DNA of 64,000 nucleotides, from positions 434,001 through 498,000 of the forward strand of contig DASRFR010000029.1 in NCBI GenBank assembly GCA_035651455.1, written 5' to 3'. This stretch comes from DASRFR01 sp035651455. Its GTDB lineage: Bacteria > Acidobacteriota > Terriglobia > Terriglobales > Acidobacteriaceae. The notes under the pieces were generated by a model that was not told the origin of the DNA, did not search any database, and was given only the letters and a program-made list of their open reading frames with translations. Made by a program: the position numbers and the translations under genes. Shown here one piece after another: positions 7,314 through 16,231 of the stretch. Within the stretch, counting starts at the first letter, position 1. Each line of letters begins with the position of its first letter.

Positions 7314-8534
7314 TCAGGGAATGACCTGGAACACCATGCCCTGAAAGGCTGGGCCGCCGAAAGAGGTTGTTCCATAGAGATTGCCGGCGGCGTCTCGAAC
7401 CACACCGCCGTAAGCACCGTTTCCCGCGGGACTGAAGCTGTATATAACGTTCTCTCGCCACTTACCCTTCGCCTCGTGCACGATGCCAAAGAGGACGCCG
7501 CCTCGGTTCACTCCGCCGGTCGAAGTGGCCCCGTACAAGTTGCCACGCTGGTCGAGGATCACACGCGCGTATGGACTGGCGCCGTCGTTTCCACCCTGGA
7601 ACGTGTAGACGATGGTGTACTTCCAGCCACCGTTCGAGGTGGGGGCCAACTGGAAGACGATACCGTCATTGCTGGAACCACCCGTAGTAGTAGTCCCATA
7701 AACATTTCCGCGTGCATCGATAGTGACGCCGCCGACTGGATCGGCGCCATCCGTTCCTCCTCCAAAGGCATGAATAATGCTGGGCTTCCACATTTTTCCC
7801 ACCGGCGTGAGCTTGTAGACCGTGCCTTTCACGCCCAAGCCGCCAGTCACCGTGGTGCCGTAGAGGTTTCCGAGTTTGTCAAAGGCGAGCGCGCCTCCCG
7901 GACTTGATCCGTCGAGGGAGTGGGACACAAACTGATGAATAGGCCGCTGCACCCACCCTTGTGCCGTGTGCTTCAATTGGAACACCACGCCCTGCCCGTA
8001 TCCGCCCGTAGCGGAAGCTGTCCCGTAGAGATTCCCCGCACCGTCGAAAATGAGGCTTCCCGCAGGTAAACTGCCGTCGTTCAGACCCTGGAAGCTGTAG
8101 ATCACGTTGTTTGTCCAAGTGCCCTCGCCGTTGGGGGTCAATTCGAAGACCGTGCCCTGGCCATGAGCGCCGCCGGCCCAAGTGGTCCCATAGAGATTTC
8201 CGGCAATGTCCATGATGAGCCCGGCGTTGGGGGTGCCGCCGTCAATCCCTGCCTGGAAGTTGTGCAAAACCTTCTCTGTCCAGTTGCCGGTGCCGTCGGG
8301 AGAAATCTCGTACACGGTGCCATTCCCGGTGGTTCCGCCAAACACCGTAACCCCATAAAGATTTCCCGCGGCATCCGCGATGAGATCACCTTTGGGATCG
8401 CCGCCATCCTGACCGCCAGTGAAGTTGTAGAGAGTAGTCTCCGTTACTGCCCATGAAATATTCGCAACTACCGCGAGTAAACCCACGATCATTGCAGTTT
8501 TCCTCAAGACACTTGGAACCCATCGACTCGGCAT
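7314..8534 (-). CDS. Secreted GloVer-repeat protein (beta-propeller-like)
   Basis: 406 residues: a signal peptide (basic start, then TAMIVGLLAVVANISWA) followed by seven tandem repeats of about 50 residues with the core DGxxPxGxLIxDxxGNLYGTT and GGxxGxGTVFxLxP. This is the GloVer extracellular repeat, named for the recurring G-L and V-x-E/R pattern and common in Acidobacteria; the count suggests a seven-bladed propeller. Function unknown; probably a surface or periplasmic protein. Start at 8534 chosen because the signal peptide follows directly; an open extension to 8711 has no such support. Unlike many members I see no C-terminal sorting signal. Confidence 0.87.
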   Translation of the reverse strand: MPSRWVPSVLRKTAMIVGLLAVVANISWAVTETTLYNFTGGQDGGDPKGDLIADAAGNLYGVTVFGGTTGNGTVYEISPDGTGNWTEKVLHNFQAGIDGGTPNAGLIMDIAGNLYGTTWAGGAHGQGTVFELTPNGEGTWTNNVIYSFQGLNDGSLPAGSLIFDGAGNLYGTASATGGYGQGVVFQLKHTAQGWVQRPIHQFVSHSLDGSSPGGALAFDKLGNLYGTTVTGGLGVKGTVYKLTPVGKMWKPSIIHAFGGGTDGADPVGGVTIDARGNVYGTTTTGGSSNDGIVFQLAPTSNGGWKYTIVYTFQGGNDGASPYARVILDQRGNLYGATSTGGVNRGGVLFGIVHEAKGKWRENVIYSFSPAGNGAYGGVVRDAAGNLYGTTSFGGPAFQGMVFQVIP

Positions 8535-8807
8535 ACTTCGGCCTTTACCCCTTTTCAGAAATGGAACAACACCGGTGTGAGAATACCGGCGGGGCACGAT
8601 TGTAATGCGTGAAAAGGTCAACAGAAAATCGATTTTGAGCCAAAAGCAGGCTTGCAGATTCTTGCAACCGGCAATCCGCTTTACCGATGCGCAGACAGCG
8701 GTGTGCCGCATTGTGCCGAGTCGAACTTGTAACTGTCGCAGAGAGAGAATTTCACAAAGTAAACTTAAGCCGCATAGAAGCTTCGCTGTTTTCAGCAGCT
8801 CCAGAGC

Positions 8808-9350
8808 TCATGCCGCGTTCTTCCATTCTGCTCGCGCGGCGTTCACGTCTTCACTGCCCTGGCGCTCGAAAATTCCGCGTGCCGCATCCGCTTTTTCTTC
8901 ATCCTGCAGGTTGGCGATGACGATGGAGCGGCCCCGCTTGAGCAGATCGCGGTAAAAGAGCACATCATCACGGGGAATTCCAGTGTCGAGAGAATGTTCG
9001 GATTCATCGCCGACCTTGGCTCCAGCCGCCGCGCCTCCCAACCCGAGTACCGCGGCCGCGCCCAGTCCGGCCGCCATGATCGGCCCCACACCGGGCACCA
9101 TCAGGCTTGCAACTGCGCTTCCCAAAGCCAGTCCGGCACCCACGCCCGCACTGCCACCGACCACGGCTCCCATGGTCTTGCCCATGCCGTCGGCTTCCGC
9201 GTCGGTGGTGGGGACCGATTCGGCTTCCGAAATTGCCGACTCGCCACTCAGGAAGATGATTGCTTGCGGAGGGACCCCGATGCCTACAAGGGCTTGCACG
9301 GCGGCTCCCGCCGGTACTCGTCCGGGAAAAATTCCTACAACTGAAAACAT
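8808..9350 (-). CDS. Glycine-zipper stress-type protein (YflT-like N-terminus)
   Basis: 180 residues. Residues 1-35 (MFSVVGIFPGRVPAGAAVQAL) resemble the start of YflT-type general stress domains. Residues 70-130 are a Gly/Ala-rich membrane-inserting zipper (VGGSAGVGAGLALG and VPGVGPIMAAGLGAAAVLG). The C-terminus is charged, with GIPRDDVLFYRDLLKRGRSI typical of such proteins. The start has a very strong AAGGAGGT site, which suggests high expression. Probably an envelope-stress protein; exact role unknown. Confidence 0.8.
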   Translation of the reverse strand: MFSVVGIFPGRVPAGAAVQALVGIGVPPQAIIFLSGESAISEAESVPTTDAEADGMGKTMGAVVGGSAGVGAGLALGSAVASLMVPGVGPIMAAGLGAAAVLGLGGAAAGAKVGDESEHSLDTGIPRDDVLFYRDLLKRGRSIVIANLQDEEKADAARGIFERQGSEDVNAARAEWKNAA

Positions 9351-9504
9351 ACGACCTCCTTGGCCGAAGCGGCGCTCCTTCCACAACCGGAGCGGCCACC
9401 TGCTGTGAATGAAAAGACTGTCCGCCGAAAGCCTACTGCTCCCGTGGCATGTAGATTCCAATTTGGCGTCTAACGGTTGTGCGGAACTTGCGATCTACGG
9501 ACAG

Positions 9505-10179
9505 CTAACTTCTCGGAAAATGGTAGTAAACATCCTGCTTGGAAGCTATGGGCATGCCGTCACGAGTAGCAGGGTGGAAATGCCAGTTTTCCAGCGCCGC
9601 GACAACTTTCGCGTCGATTTGCGGTCCCAGGCTCTGGAGCACATGGGTCTCGATGACATTCCCTTGCTCGTCAATGGTGATTTCGACGATCTCATTGCCT
9701 TCCAGGTTACGCGGTACATCAAGGACCGGATCAGTTCCGGAAGCCCACAGCGCAGGCCGGATCTCGTGGCCATCGGCAGCACCCATGGAAGCAGATCCAT
9801 AGCTCGAGCCGGCTGGAAGCGCAGCGGCGTCCGCTTTGGCCGATCCAGGAGAATCAGTGGAAGCATTCAACGAGGGAGCGGAGCTGAGAGGAGAACTCTT
9901 GGCCGACGGCTTCCACCGCAGCCGCGCGCTGTGGCTGGCCTGCTGTCGTGCTGCGCTGGGCGAACGCTCGATTCCACTCTTGGCATTTGCGAACGCCTGA
10001 TCAGGCCAGTAAAGTTGCGCCACGGAACCGCCCCGCACTCCAGACCGCATCGACGACGGAGCCAGAATCCGCGGCGCGGGGACATGGACCAGCCACGCAA
10101 GTATCGCCACATGCGTGAGCAAAGACGCGTACTGTGTGCGCGAGGGACGAACCGGTTTTGGCTGAAGTTGATCGAACAT
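9505..10179 (-). CDS. TonB family protein
   Basis: 224 residues. One N-terminal transmembrane segment (SLLTHVAILAWLVHV, about residues 19-33), a low-complexity Ser/Ala periplasmic linker, and a C-terminal TonB-like domain from about residue 150 (IVEITIDEQGNVIETHVLQSLG, cut here to show the core) ending WHFHPATRDGMPIASKQDVYY. TonB proteins pass proton-motive energy from ExbBD to outer-membrane receptors. The linker lacks the Pro-Lys/Pro-Glu repeats of classical TonB. It follows the methyltransferase gene by 46 bases; no exbBD lies in the window. Confidence 0.85.
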   Translation of the reverse strand: MFDQLQPKPVRPSRTQYASLLTHVAILAWLVHVPAPRILAPSSMRSGVRGGSVAQLYWPDQAFANAKSGIERSPSAARQQASHSARLRWKPSAKSSPLSSAPSLNASTDSPGSAKADAAALPAGSSYGSASMGAADGHEIRPALWASGTDPVLDVPRNLEGNEIVEITIDEQGNVIETHVLQSLGPQIDAKVVAALENWHFHPATRDGMPIASKQDVYYHFPRS

Positions 10180-10225
10180 GTTACCGAACTCTACGTCTCA
10201 GCGAGCGCCAACACTCTCGTTATCT

Positions 10226-10981
10226 TCATGGCTGCTGCTCAAAGATCATAAAATAATCCATCCCGTCCCCCTTGACGAGATCACTCTGGGTGACCAGGCG
10301 GTACCCGGCTTCCTGGGCTTCCTTGATTACGACATCCTTGTCTATGCCGTGGTTGTCAGCGCTGCCATTGCGGTCGATGATACCAAGCTTCGCGTCCGGC
10401 TTGAGAGAGGCCCTCAGTTGCTTGAGGAGCACCACCGGATGTGCCACCTCGTGGTATGTCTTGAGGAGGAGCACGGCGTCCACGCTGTCGGGCGGTAAAG
10501 ATGGATCGTCCGGCTTACTGAGAATTGTCTTCACATTGTGCAGTTGCTCCCGCTGCGCACGCTCCGAAATGTACTTGGTTGCCTGCGGGTTGATGTCGAC
10601 CGCGTAGACAGTGCCCGTATCGGTCACCCGCTTGGCCGCTCGCACCGTAAACCATCCTGAACCTGCTCCGATGTCGGCCACGTTTTTGCCGGTTGAAATT
10701 CCGAGCATGTCCATCACACGATTAATCTGCAGGCGTTCATCGCGACCGGGCGAGTCGAAAATCGAGAGGTCCCCTGTATACGGTCGGCTGGTGTTGCGCG
10801 GGTGCGCCTGGGTGGCAGCCGTGCTTTGCGGTGCGGGAGTCGCAGAACTCGCGACGAGCCGCGCCGGATGCAGGGCAAAGGTGACGGCGAGCATCGAGCC
10901 GCACAAACCCGCCGCTAAATACCAGCGATAAATAGAAGCAGGCGTCTTTCGATTGGGCAGTTTTTCAGGAGTGGTCGCCAT
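10226..10981 (-). CDS. Membrane-anchored or exported class I SAM-dependent methyltransferase
   Basis: 251 residues. An N-terminal basic stretch and one hydrophobic segment (YLAAGLCGSMLAVTFALHPA) precede a Ser/Thr/Pro/Ala linker and then a Rossmann methyltransferase domain with motif I VADIGAGSGWFTVRAAKRV and DAVLLLKTYHEVAHP. The positive charges before the hydrophobic segment predict that the catalytic domain faces out, which is odd because S-adenosylmethionine is cytoplasmic. Start at 10981 (MATTPEKL) is preferred over 11026. Substrate unknown. Confidence 0.82.
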   Translation of the reverse strand: MATTPEKLPNRKTPASIYRWYLAAGLCGSMLAVTFALHPARLVASSATPAPQSTAATQAHPRNTSRPYTGDLSIFDSPGRDERLQINRVMDMLGISTGKNVADIGAGSGWFTVRAAKRVTDTGTVYAVDINPQATKYISERAQREQLHNVKTILSKPDDPSLPPDSVDAVLLLKTYHEVAHPVVLLKQLRASLKPDAKLGIIDRNGSADNHGIDKDVVIKEAQEAGYRLVTQSDLVKGDGMDYFMIFEQQP

Positions 10982-11072
10982 GGCTTGTGCTCTCACTGTT
11001 AGATGAAAGCCAAGCAGGTTCGTCACCCTGAAATTCGAACAGTTTTACGGACGTGCCGGCTCCATTAGCCGG

Positions 11073-11792
11073 TTATGTCTGCCAATACTTATGGTCGCGT
11101 AGAAAGAAGTCATCGTTCCAGGAATTGGCGGCCGTCCTCAAGAACAGCCGTGCGACACGGAAGTGGCCCATTTTCTCGAAGCGCCGGTTGGTCGTGTACA
11201 CTCCGTCTTTGACAATGCCAAACCTGTCGCGCCGTATCTGCTTGCTCAGCAGATAATCTTCTGCAAAATGCACCTGCTCGTGAAAGCCGCCGAGTTCGGT
11301 GAACTTCTTACGTTCAAACAGCATAAACATGCCGGTACTGAAGGGGCGGTGCAGACGTGAGAGCTGCTGGAACATATTGGTGCTGGCATAGAGCGTCTTG
11401 TCGACGAACTTGCCGTCCCGGCAACGGATGTTTGTGGTGACACAATGCAGCTGTTTTTGCTGCGCCAGGCTAACCGCATCGCCAACTAAGCTTTCGGAAG
11501 CAGGCTCAATATCGGCATCCATGAACAGGATGTATTCGGACGCAGCCATCGACGCGCCACGATTTCGGCCGACGGAGGGCATGCCCCCGGCAATCACTGA
11601 GATATCAAGCCAACGTTGAAAGCTGAGCGCAATCTCCGGTGTGCCGTCGGTCGAGTTCGCGTCAGCGACTAACACCCTCGTACTCGGCATCTTCGAGTAG
11701 TCCTGCATCACCAGCGAAGTCAAAAGGCGCGGCAGGAGAGTCGCCTCGTTCTTGGCCGGTATGACGATGGTCAGCTCTTTCGCGGTACTCAT
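11073..11792 (-). CDS. Family 2 glycosyltransferase
   Basis: 239 residues, GT-A fold: ELTIVIPAKNEATLLPRLL at the start, ADANSTDGT, and the DxD metal site in LFMDADIEP. Later GGFHEQVHFAEDYLLSKQI resembles the acceptor-binding ED motif of the family. It transfers a sugar from a nucleotide donor to lipid, polysaccharide or protein. The last residues show no membrane anchor. AAGGAG nine bases upstream of the ATG supports this start even though it lies 131 bases inside the preceding phosphoesterase gene, which suggests translational coupling. Confidence 0.9.
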   Translation of the reverse strand: MSTAKELTIVIPAKNEATLLPRLLTSLVMQDYSKMPSTRVLVADANSTDGTPEIALSFQRWLDISVIAGGMPSVGRNRGASMAASEYILFMDADIEPASESLVGDAVSLAQQKQLHCVTTNIRCRDGKFVDKTLYASTNMFQQLSRLHRPFSTGMFMLFERKKFTELGGFHEQVHFAEDYLLSKQIRRDRFGIVKDGVYTTNRRFEKMGHFRVARLFLRTAANSWNDDFFLRDHKYWQT

Positions 11793-12471
11793 GGATTTTC
11801 ACTCCTTCGTCGCCGACAGTGATATACGTCGGCCGCGAGTCGGTCCAACTTCCGCAGTTGTAGTAGTCGATACCGTCTTTCTGGGCATGCATAGCGGCGT
11901 GCGTGTGACCGCAAAAGATGCGATCGGCGCTGTGCTGGCGGGCGTGCGAAAGCGCGCCCCTGGCCACTTTCGCCGACATTCGCAGCCAGCGCGTGTTCAG
12001 GCGATCGATAAGCCGGGCACAGGGTTGTCCCTTGAGATCGAACTTCTGCAGACGGAGGTACAGAGAAGTTCCGATCGAACTAAGCTTGAAACTGCTGACC
12101 TGGAAGCCATCAAACTGGTGGCCGTGGATGGCCACATGCGTAAGCCCAGCGTAGCTCCATGCATACTCCTGGTAAACTTTCACGCCCACAAGATGCGACA
12201 TCACGTCCGTGAGACCATGGTCGTGGTTGCCTTCCACCCACACGACTTCAACATCCCGCTTGGGATTGGAGAGCTTGCGGATGTGGCCGAGAAACTGCCA
12301 GTGCTCTTTCTTGAGGCGGCCAAAATTGAGGTCGGAAAAAATGTCTCCGAGAAGAATGAGGCGGCGAAAGAAATTGTCTTTGAGGACGGTGGTTGCTTCG
12401 CGAGCGCGACAGACCTCGGAGCCGAGATGCAGGTCCGACAATATCAGCGTGTCGTAGACCGGCGGGTCCAT
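11662..12471 (-). CDS. Metallophosphoesterase (LpxH-like UDP-diacylglucosamine pyrophosphatase family)
   Basis: 269 residues with the full calcineurin-type metal motif: LILSDLHLGSE, LGDIFSD, EGNHDH, HGHQFDG and CGHTHAAM. The closest groups are LpxH-like enzymes and related UDP-sugar or lipid phosphoesterases. Residues up to about 225 (VKIHEYR) form the expected domain; the last 44 residues are hydrophilic, lie entirely in the overlap with the downstream glycosyltransferase gene, and look like out-of-frame sequence, so the end may reflect a lost stop codon. A frameshift or misread here is possible. Confidence 0.88.
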   Translation of the reverse strand: MDPPVYDTLILSDLHLGSEVCRAREATTVLKDNFFRRLILLGDIFSDLNFGRLKKEHWQFLGHIRKLSNPKRDVEVVWVEGNHDHGLTDVMSHLVGVKVYQEYAWSYAGLTHVAIHGHQFDGFQVSSFKLSSIGTSLYLRLQKFDLKGQPCARLIDRLNTRWLRMSAKVARGALSHARQHSADRIFCGHTHAAMHAQKDGIDYYNCGSWTDSRPTYITVGDEGVKIHEYRERADHRHTGQERGDSPAAPFDFAGDAGLLEDAEYEGVSR

Positions 12472-12629
12472 GAGTAATTTGTAGCGAAGGAATGTTACGC
12501 AGAGATGAAAGTTGACTCGAATCTCATGCTAAGGTACTCAGGAAGTACCCAGATACACATCGCGGCAGCGCATTGTTACAGCGATATTAATACTGCACGA
12601 AATGTACAGCGTCTCGGCGACGTCGCCGG

Positions 12630-12905
12630 CTACGAGGCGGGTGGGACGTACTCCTTTGGAACCGCTGACCCCTCTCCGAAAAAGAACTGCTCCATTTGCT
12701 TAACGATGACTTCCTGATCTTCACGGCGTGCCGGGTTTAACCGGTATTCGTTCAATATCATCTTGCAGACGTCGACCCACTGGTTCCATGCTTCCTGGGA
12801 AACGTTGTCATAAATCTTTTGCCCGAACTCGTTGTCGAAGGGCGGCTCCTCCAGTCCGGGAAGTTCCTTTTTCAGCTTGACGCAGAAAACTTTGTGCTCA
12901 GCCAT
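12630..12905 (-). CDS. YggX-family Fe(2+)-trafficking/oxidative damage protection protein
   Basis: 91 residues, the standard length. The family pattern is clear: VFCVKLKKELPGLEEPPF with the conserved cysteine, then QEAWNQWVDVCKMILNEYRL and a C-terminal MEQFFFGEG. YggX proteins protect iron-sulfur enzymes from oxidation and have been linked to iron handling. It is transcribed divergently from gatC. The 158 bases between it and the phosphoesterase gene hold a short inverted repeat (GGTACT/AGTACC near 12534-12550) and no gene that I can see. Confidence 0.93.
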   Translation of the reverse strand: MAEHKVFCVKLKKELPGLEEPPFDNEFGQKIYDNVSQEAWNQWVDVCKMILNEYRLNPARREDQEVIVKQMEQFFFGEGSAVPKEYVPPAS

Positions 12906-13038
12906 TCCTTGTCCATCCTTGAAAAGAAGCTAAATGAAATTATCTCATAGTGATTTACACGCCGGAGGTCGGACCCAAGCCTGTTTCCGCGTGAATGCTA
13001 AAATCGAAAGTTACCCCGTCAGGAGCTCAGTAACATCT

Positions 13039-13377
13039 ATGAAGGTCAGCGCGAAAGACGTCAATTATGTCGCGGAACTGGCTAACCTGGAACTGACGGC
13101 GGAGGAGCGCGTTCGCATGGAACGCGATCTGAATTCAATTCTGGACTACATAGACAGGCTCAGTGAATTGGATACCGAGGACGTCGCGCCGATGGCCCAG
13201 GTTTCGGATCGCTACGGCGTCGATGCAGCAACGCAACGCGGCGAGCGCTTCGCGTACGCCAGTCGCGAGGACATCCAGAATGAATTACGCAAATCCTTGC
13301 CCCAGGATGAGGCCCTGGCAAATGCGCCGGAGTCAGACGGAACGTATTTCGAGGTGCCGAAGGTGATTGAAAGATAA
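13039..13377 (+). CDS. gatC: Aspartyl/glutamyl-tRNA(Asn/Gln) amidotransferase subunit C
   Basis: 112 residues. MKVSAKDVNYVAELANLELTAEE and LNSILDYIDRLSELDTEDV are the GatC hallmarks. GatC clamps GatA to GatB in the complex that amidates misacylated Glu-tRNA(Gln) and Asp-tRNA(Asn). Start at 13039 matches the family; an open extension to 12934 is unlikely. AGGAG lies 13 bases upstream. It is followed by gatA after 80 bases; gatB is not in the window. Confidence 0.94.
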   Translation: MKVSAKDVNYVAELANLELTAEERVRMERDLNSILDYIDRLSELDTEDVAPMAQVSDRYGVDAATQRGERFAYASREDIQNELRKSLPQDEALANAPESDGTYFEVPKVIER

Positions 13378-13457
13378 CAACCGGCCCCGCGTGCGTCAGC
13401 AGCAATGTCTTGATGTCAGGCGATACCTGCCCCGGAACTGCTTGCGTTTGAGTGATC

Positions 13458-14888
13458 ATGGATCTCACCAGTCTCAGCATTGAGAGCGCCCGCGCCGGAA
13501 TCGCGACGCGCGAGTTTACGGCGATGCAACTCGCGGAGGCTTCGTATGCGGCAATTAAGAAGGATGATTCGCAGATCGGCGCTTTCCTGACCCTTTCTCG
13601 CGAGCGTGCATTGGAGACGGCGGACCGCATCGACCGTTTAGCCGCAGAAGGCAAATCCCTGCCCACGCTTGCGGGTGTTCCGATCGCAATCAAAGATGTC
13701 TTCTCGACCCGAGGGCTGCGCACCACCGCTGGTTCCAAAGTACTGGACAACTACATTCCCCCCTACGACGCCACGGCAGTCAGCCGCCTCGAAGCCGCGG
13801 GCGCGATGATGATCGGGAAAACTAATTGCGATGAATTCGCCATGGGATCGTCGAATGAGAATTCAGCATTCCATCCGGTTCGCAATCCGCACGATCCCAG
13901 CCGGGTGCCGGGAGGTTCGTCCGGAGGTTCCGCGGCGGCCGTAGCTGCTAATTTCACGATCGCGGCACTGGGCTCTGACACTGGTGGATCGATCCGCCAG
14001 CCGGCATCGTTTTGTGGGGTGGTTGGCTTGATGCCGACATATGGACGAGTCTCGCGCTACGGATTGATCGCATTCGCGTCTTCCCTCGACCACGTCGGCC
14101 CACTCACCAAGACGGTGAAGGACGCAGCCATCCTGCTTCAGTTCTTGGCCGGACGCGATCCTATGGATGCAACATCCGCAGATGTTTCGGTGCCTGACTA
14201 CGTCGCTGAACTCGAAAAGCCGGTACGAGGTTTGCGTATCGGAGTCGCTAAAGAATATTTCGGCGAGGGTCTGGAGCCAGAGGTCCGCAAAGCCGTAGAG
14301 GCCGCAATCGATAAGCTGGCAATCATGGGATGCGAGGTTGTGCCGATTTCCCTGCCGCACACCGAATATGCAATTCCTACTTATTACATTGTCGCCACTG
14401 CCGAAGCCTCTTCCAATCTAGCCCGCTACGACGGTGTGCGCTATGGCCGCCGCGCCAGGCACGCTCGCACGCTTTCGGAAATGTACCGTCGCACCCGCGA
14501 CGAGGGTTTTGGAGCCGAAGTCAAACGGCGCATCATGTTGGGCACTTACGCGTTAAGCTCCGGTTATTACGATGCCTACTACGCGAAAGCACAAAAGGTG
14601 CGCACGCTGCTGACGCGCGATTTCGAGGATGCGTTCAACAAGGTAGATGCAATCGTTACGCCGACCAGTCCGAGCGCAGCTTTTCGCCTGGGGGAAAAAG
14701 CAAACGACCCGCTCGCCATGTACCTGGCGGACATCTATACGGTTACGGCGGATCTCGCAGGCATTCCGGGTATTTCACTCCCGTGTGGCCGCACTACGGA
14801 GAATTTGCCGATAGGGCTTCAGATCCTGGGGCGACACTTTGACGAGGCCACAATTCTTCGCCTGGCCCACGCCTATGAGCAGGCGTGA
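13458..14888 (+). CDS. gatA: Aspartyl/glutamyl-tRNA(Asn/Gln) amidotransferase subunit A
   Basis: 476 residues, standard GatA length. The amidase-signature Ser-cisSer-Lys triad is complete: lysine in GVPIAIKDVFSTRG, the serines in PGGSSGGSAAAVAANF and GSDTGGSIRQPASFCG. It hydrolyses glutamine and channels ammonia to GatB. A GTG at 13452, two codons upstream, is an alternative start. C-terminal ISLPCG and PIGLQILGRHFDEATIL match the family. Expected operon with gatC. Confidence 0.96.
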   Translation: MDLTSLSIESARAGIATREFTAMQLAEASYAAIKKDDSQIGAFLTLSRERALETADRIDRLAAEGKSLPTLAGVPIAIKDVFSTRGLRTTAGSKVLDNYIPPYDATAVSRLEAAGAMMIGKTNCDEFAMGSSNENSAFHPVRNPHDPSRVPGGSSGGSAAAVAANFTIAALGSDTGGSIRQPASFCGVVGLMPTYGRVSRYGLIAFASSLDHVGPLTKTVKDAAILLQFLAGRDPMDATSADVSVPDYVAELEKPVRGLRIGVAKEYFGEGLEPEVRKAVEAAIDKLAIMGCEVVPISLPHTEYAIPTYYIVATAEASSNLARYDGVRYGRRARHARTLSEMYRRTRDEGFGAEVKRRIMLGTYALSSGYYDAYYAKAQKVRTLLTRDFEDAFNKVDAIVTPTSPSAAFRLGEKANDPLAMYLADIYTVTADLAGIPGISLPCGRTTENLPIGLQILGRHFDEATILRLAHAYEQA

Positions 14889-14975
14889 ACTGACGTGCGC
14901 CATACTTCTCTGGCAAGTCTCGCCACGTAAGTAGTTTTTTCCTGAATGCTTCCCTTTCTGCGGGGCCGCACGACT

Positions 14976-14995
14976 GCCTCGCCGTCCTGCGAGGC
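14976..14995. other. Hairpin in the gatA-15077 intergenic region
   Basis: GCCTCGC (14976-14982) and GCGAGGC (14989-14995) form a perfect 7-bp stem with a 6-base loop, 90 bases after the gatA stop. No T-run follows on either strand, so it is at best a weak or factor-dependent terminator. Confidence 0.3.
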
Positions 14996-15076
14996 GCCTA
15001 AGTACCTGATTGCACTTCCGTTACTTGCAACCCGGCGCAGGGCGGTCAAAATGCAGAGTACCTGTACAGAGGCGAT

Positions 15077-15595
15077 ATGAAACTACACTACTGGGTCACT
15101 TCGGTAACTATTCTCGTTTTTGCGTTACTTTCCGGTGCGGCAATGGCACGCGACCGTGATCACGACCGCGGCCACGATCGCGATGACCATCACGCCGATC
15201 AGCATCTCCGCGATAAAGACGCACGTCATAATGATCATGATCGCGATGATCGTTGGAGAGCGAGAGATCATCATGATCGCGATTACCGGGTGCGCCACGT
15301 GCACGACCGCGATTACAAAGGCGACCGTGACCATGATCGCGATCGACGTCCTGCCGGATGGGATCAGGGCCGCAAGCGCGGGTGGGGCAACTGTGACCTG
15401 CCCCCAGGGCAGGCAAAGAAGCACGGGTGTCACGGCCACGAACACCACCCCGTTCCGGTATCGCGCCCGCATCCTGCGCCAGCTCCACGGCCGATAACAA
15501 CAGCCCCTCGCAAGCCGGTGGCAGTCAAGCCACCGTTGCGGCATCCCTCAACGACCACGCACGTGGAGCAAACGGCTGAGCAGTCCGGGCGATGA
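15077..15595 (+). CDS. Secreted His/Asp/Arg-rich low-complexity protein
   Basis: 172 residues. A signal peptide (SVTILVFALLSGAAMA, cut after residue 24) is followed by about 80 residues made almost only of His, Asp and Arg, in loose repeats of HDRD and DRDH. Then comes GWGNCDLPPGQAKKHGC and a Pro/His-rich tail. The mature N-terminal half could bind divalent metals through its His and Asp residues. The GNCDLPPGQAKK block occurs in other small secreted proteins of soil bacteria as I recall, function unknown. The repeated GATCGCGATCATGA-like codons are a repeat at DNA level. Confidence 0.72.
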   Translation: MKLHYWVTSVTILVFALLSGAAMARDRDHDRGHDRDDHHADQHLRDKDARHNDHDRDDRWRARDHHDRDYRVRHVHDRDYKGDRDHDRDRRPAGWDQGRKRGWGNCDLPPGQAKKHGCHGHEHHPVPVSRPHPAPAPRPITTAPRKPVAVKPPLRHPSTTTHVEQTAEQSGR

Positions 15596-15649
15596 TCAAG
15601 TCTGAAACGGCCGACATGACGTTGGTGGATGGAATCCTGAAGTGATGAT

Positions 15650-16231
15650 TTATAATGGGTGGTAGTAGCTTTGTCCGGCACAAGCCCGGCATAGGACGCG
15701 GTTATCGCGGCGCACCTCGCGCCGGAAATTGATCCCTTCGCCGCACGCTTGGCATACCACCCGCGCCCCTTTGTAGCCGGGGAATTCTTCCGGGGGAAGA
15801 TCCACTTTCACCCATTGCGTCGTAAACAGCTCTTCGTCCTTCATGTCGCGGTACGCGAGCATCTGCTGCTGATTCTTGTTTTCGAGCTCTGGATGCATGT
15901 GACGCGCCAGCGCCTTGGAAGATTCAGTCGCCGCAACACGGATGGCACTGCCGGTCGATAAATCCACAAACGTGGCCGCGACCTTGCCCCAATCGCGGAA
16001 CTTGAGCGCGCGTTTTCCCAGGCGGCAGCCGGTCACCACCGCAATCGCATCGGTTGCGCAACGATCGATCTCCACGAATGTAACCAGCCGTTTGCGGTCT
16101 GCGCCTTGCGGATCTTCAATCGACAGCTTTGCCAAACCCAGCATAGCCATGCGAACCCCGAGCACCTGCCCCGCACAAAGGTGCCCGTGAGCTTTTTCCG
16201 CATCCCGGAGGTACTCATCAAGAGATTTCAT
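15650..16231 (-). CDS. FmdE-family protein with C-terminal zinc ribbon
   Basis: 193 residues. The FmdE domain starts at once (KAHGHLCAGQVLGVRMAMLGL) and has DRCATDAIAVVTGCRLGKRALKF, then FVDLSTGSAIRV. The last 40 residues carry a zinc ribbon, CQACGEGINFRREV and CRACAG, similar to DksA/TraR fingers. FmdE was named as a subunit of formylmethanofuran dehydrogenase, but stand-alone bacterial homologues with zinc fingers are of unknown role, sometimes linked with molybdopterin enzymes. 79 bases after cysS on the same strand. The start at 16231 has no clear ribosome-binding site but matches the family. Confidence 0.85.
   Translation of the reverse strand: MKSLDEYLRDAEKAHGHLCAGQVLGVRMAMLGLAKLSIEDPQGADRKRLVTFVEIDRCATDAIAVVTGCRLGKRALKFRDWGKVAATFVDLSTGSAIRVAATESSKALARHMHPELENKNQQQMLAYRDMKDEELFTTQWVKVDLPPEEFPGYKGARVVCQACGEGINFRREVRRDNRVLCRACAGQSYYHPL

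Noticed and set aside
9409..10251. 280-codon open frame opposite the TonB gene
   Set aside because: Low-complexity arginine-rich translation, antisense to a TonB protein.
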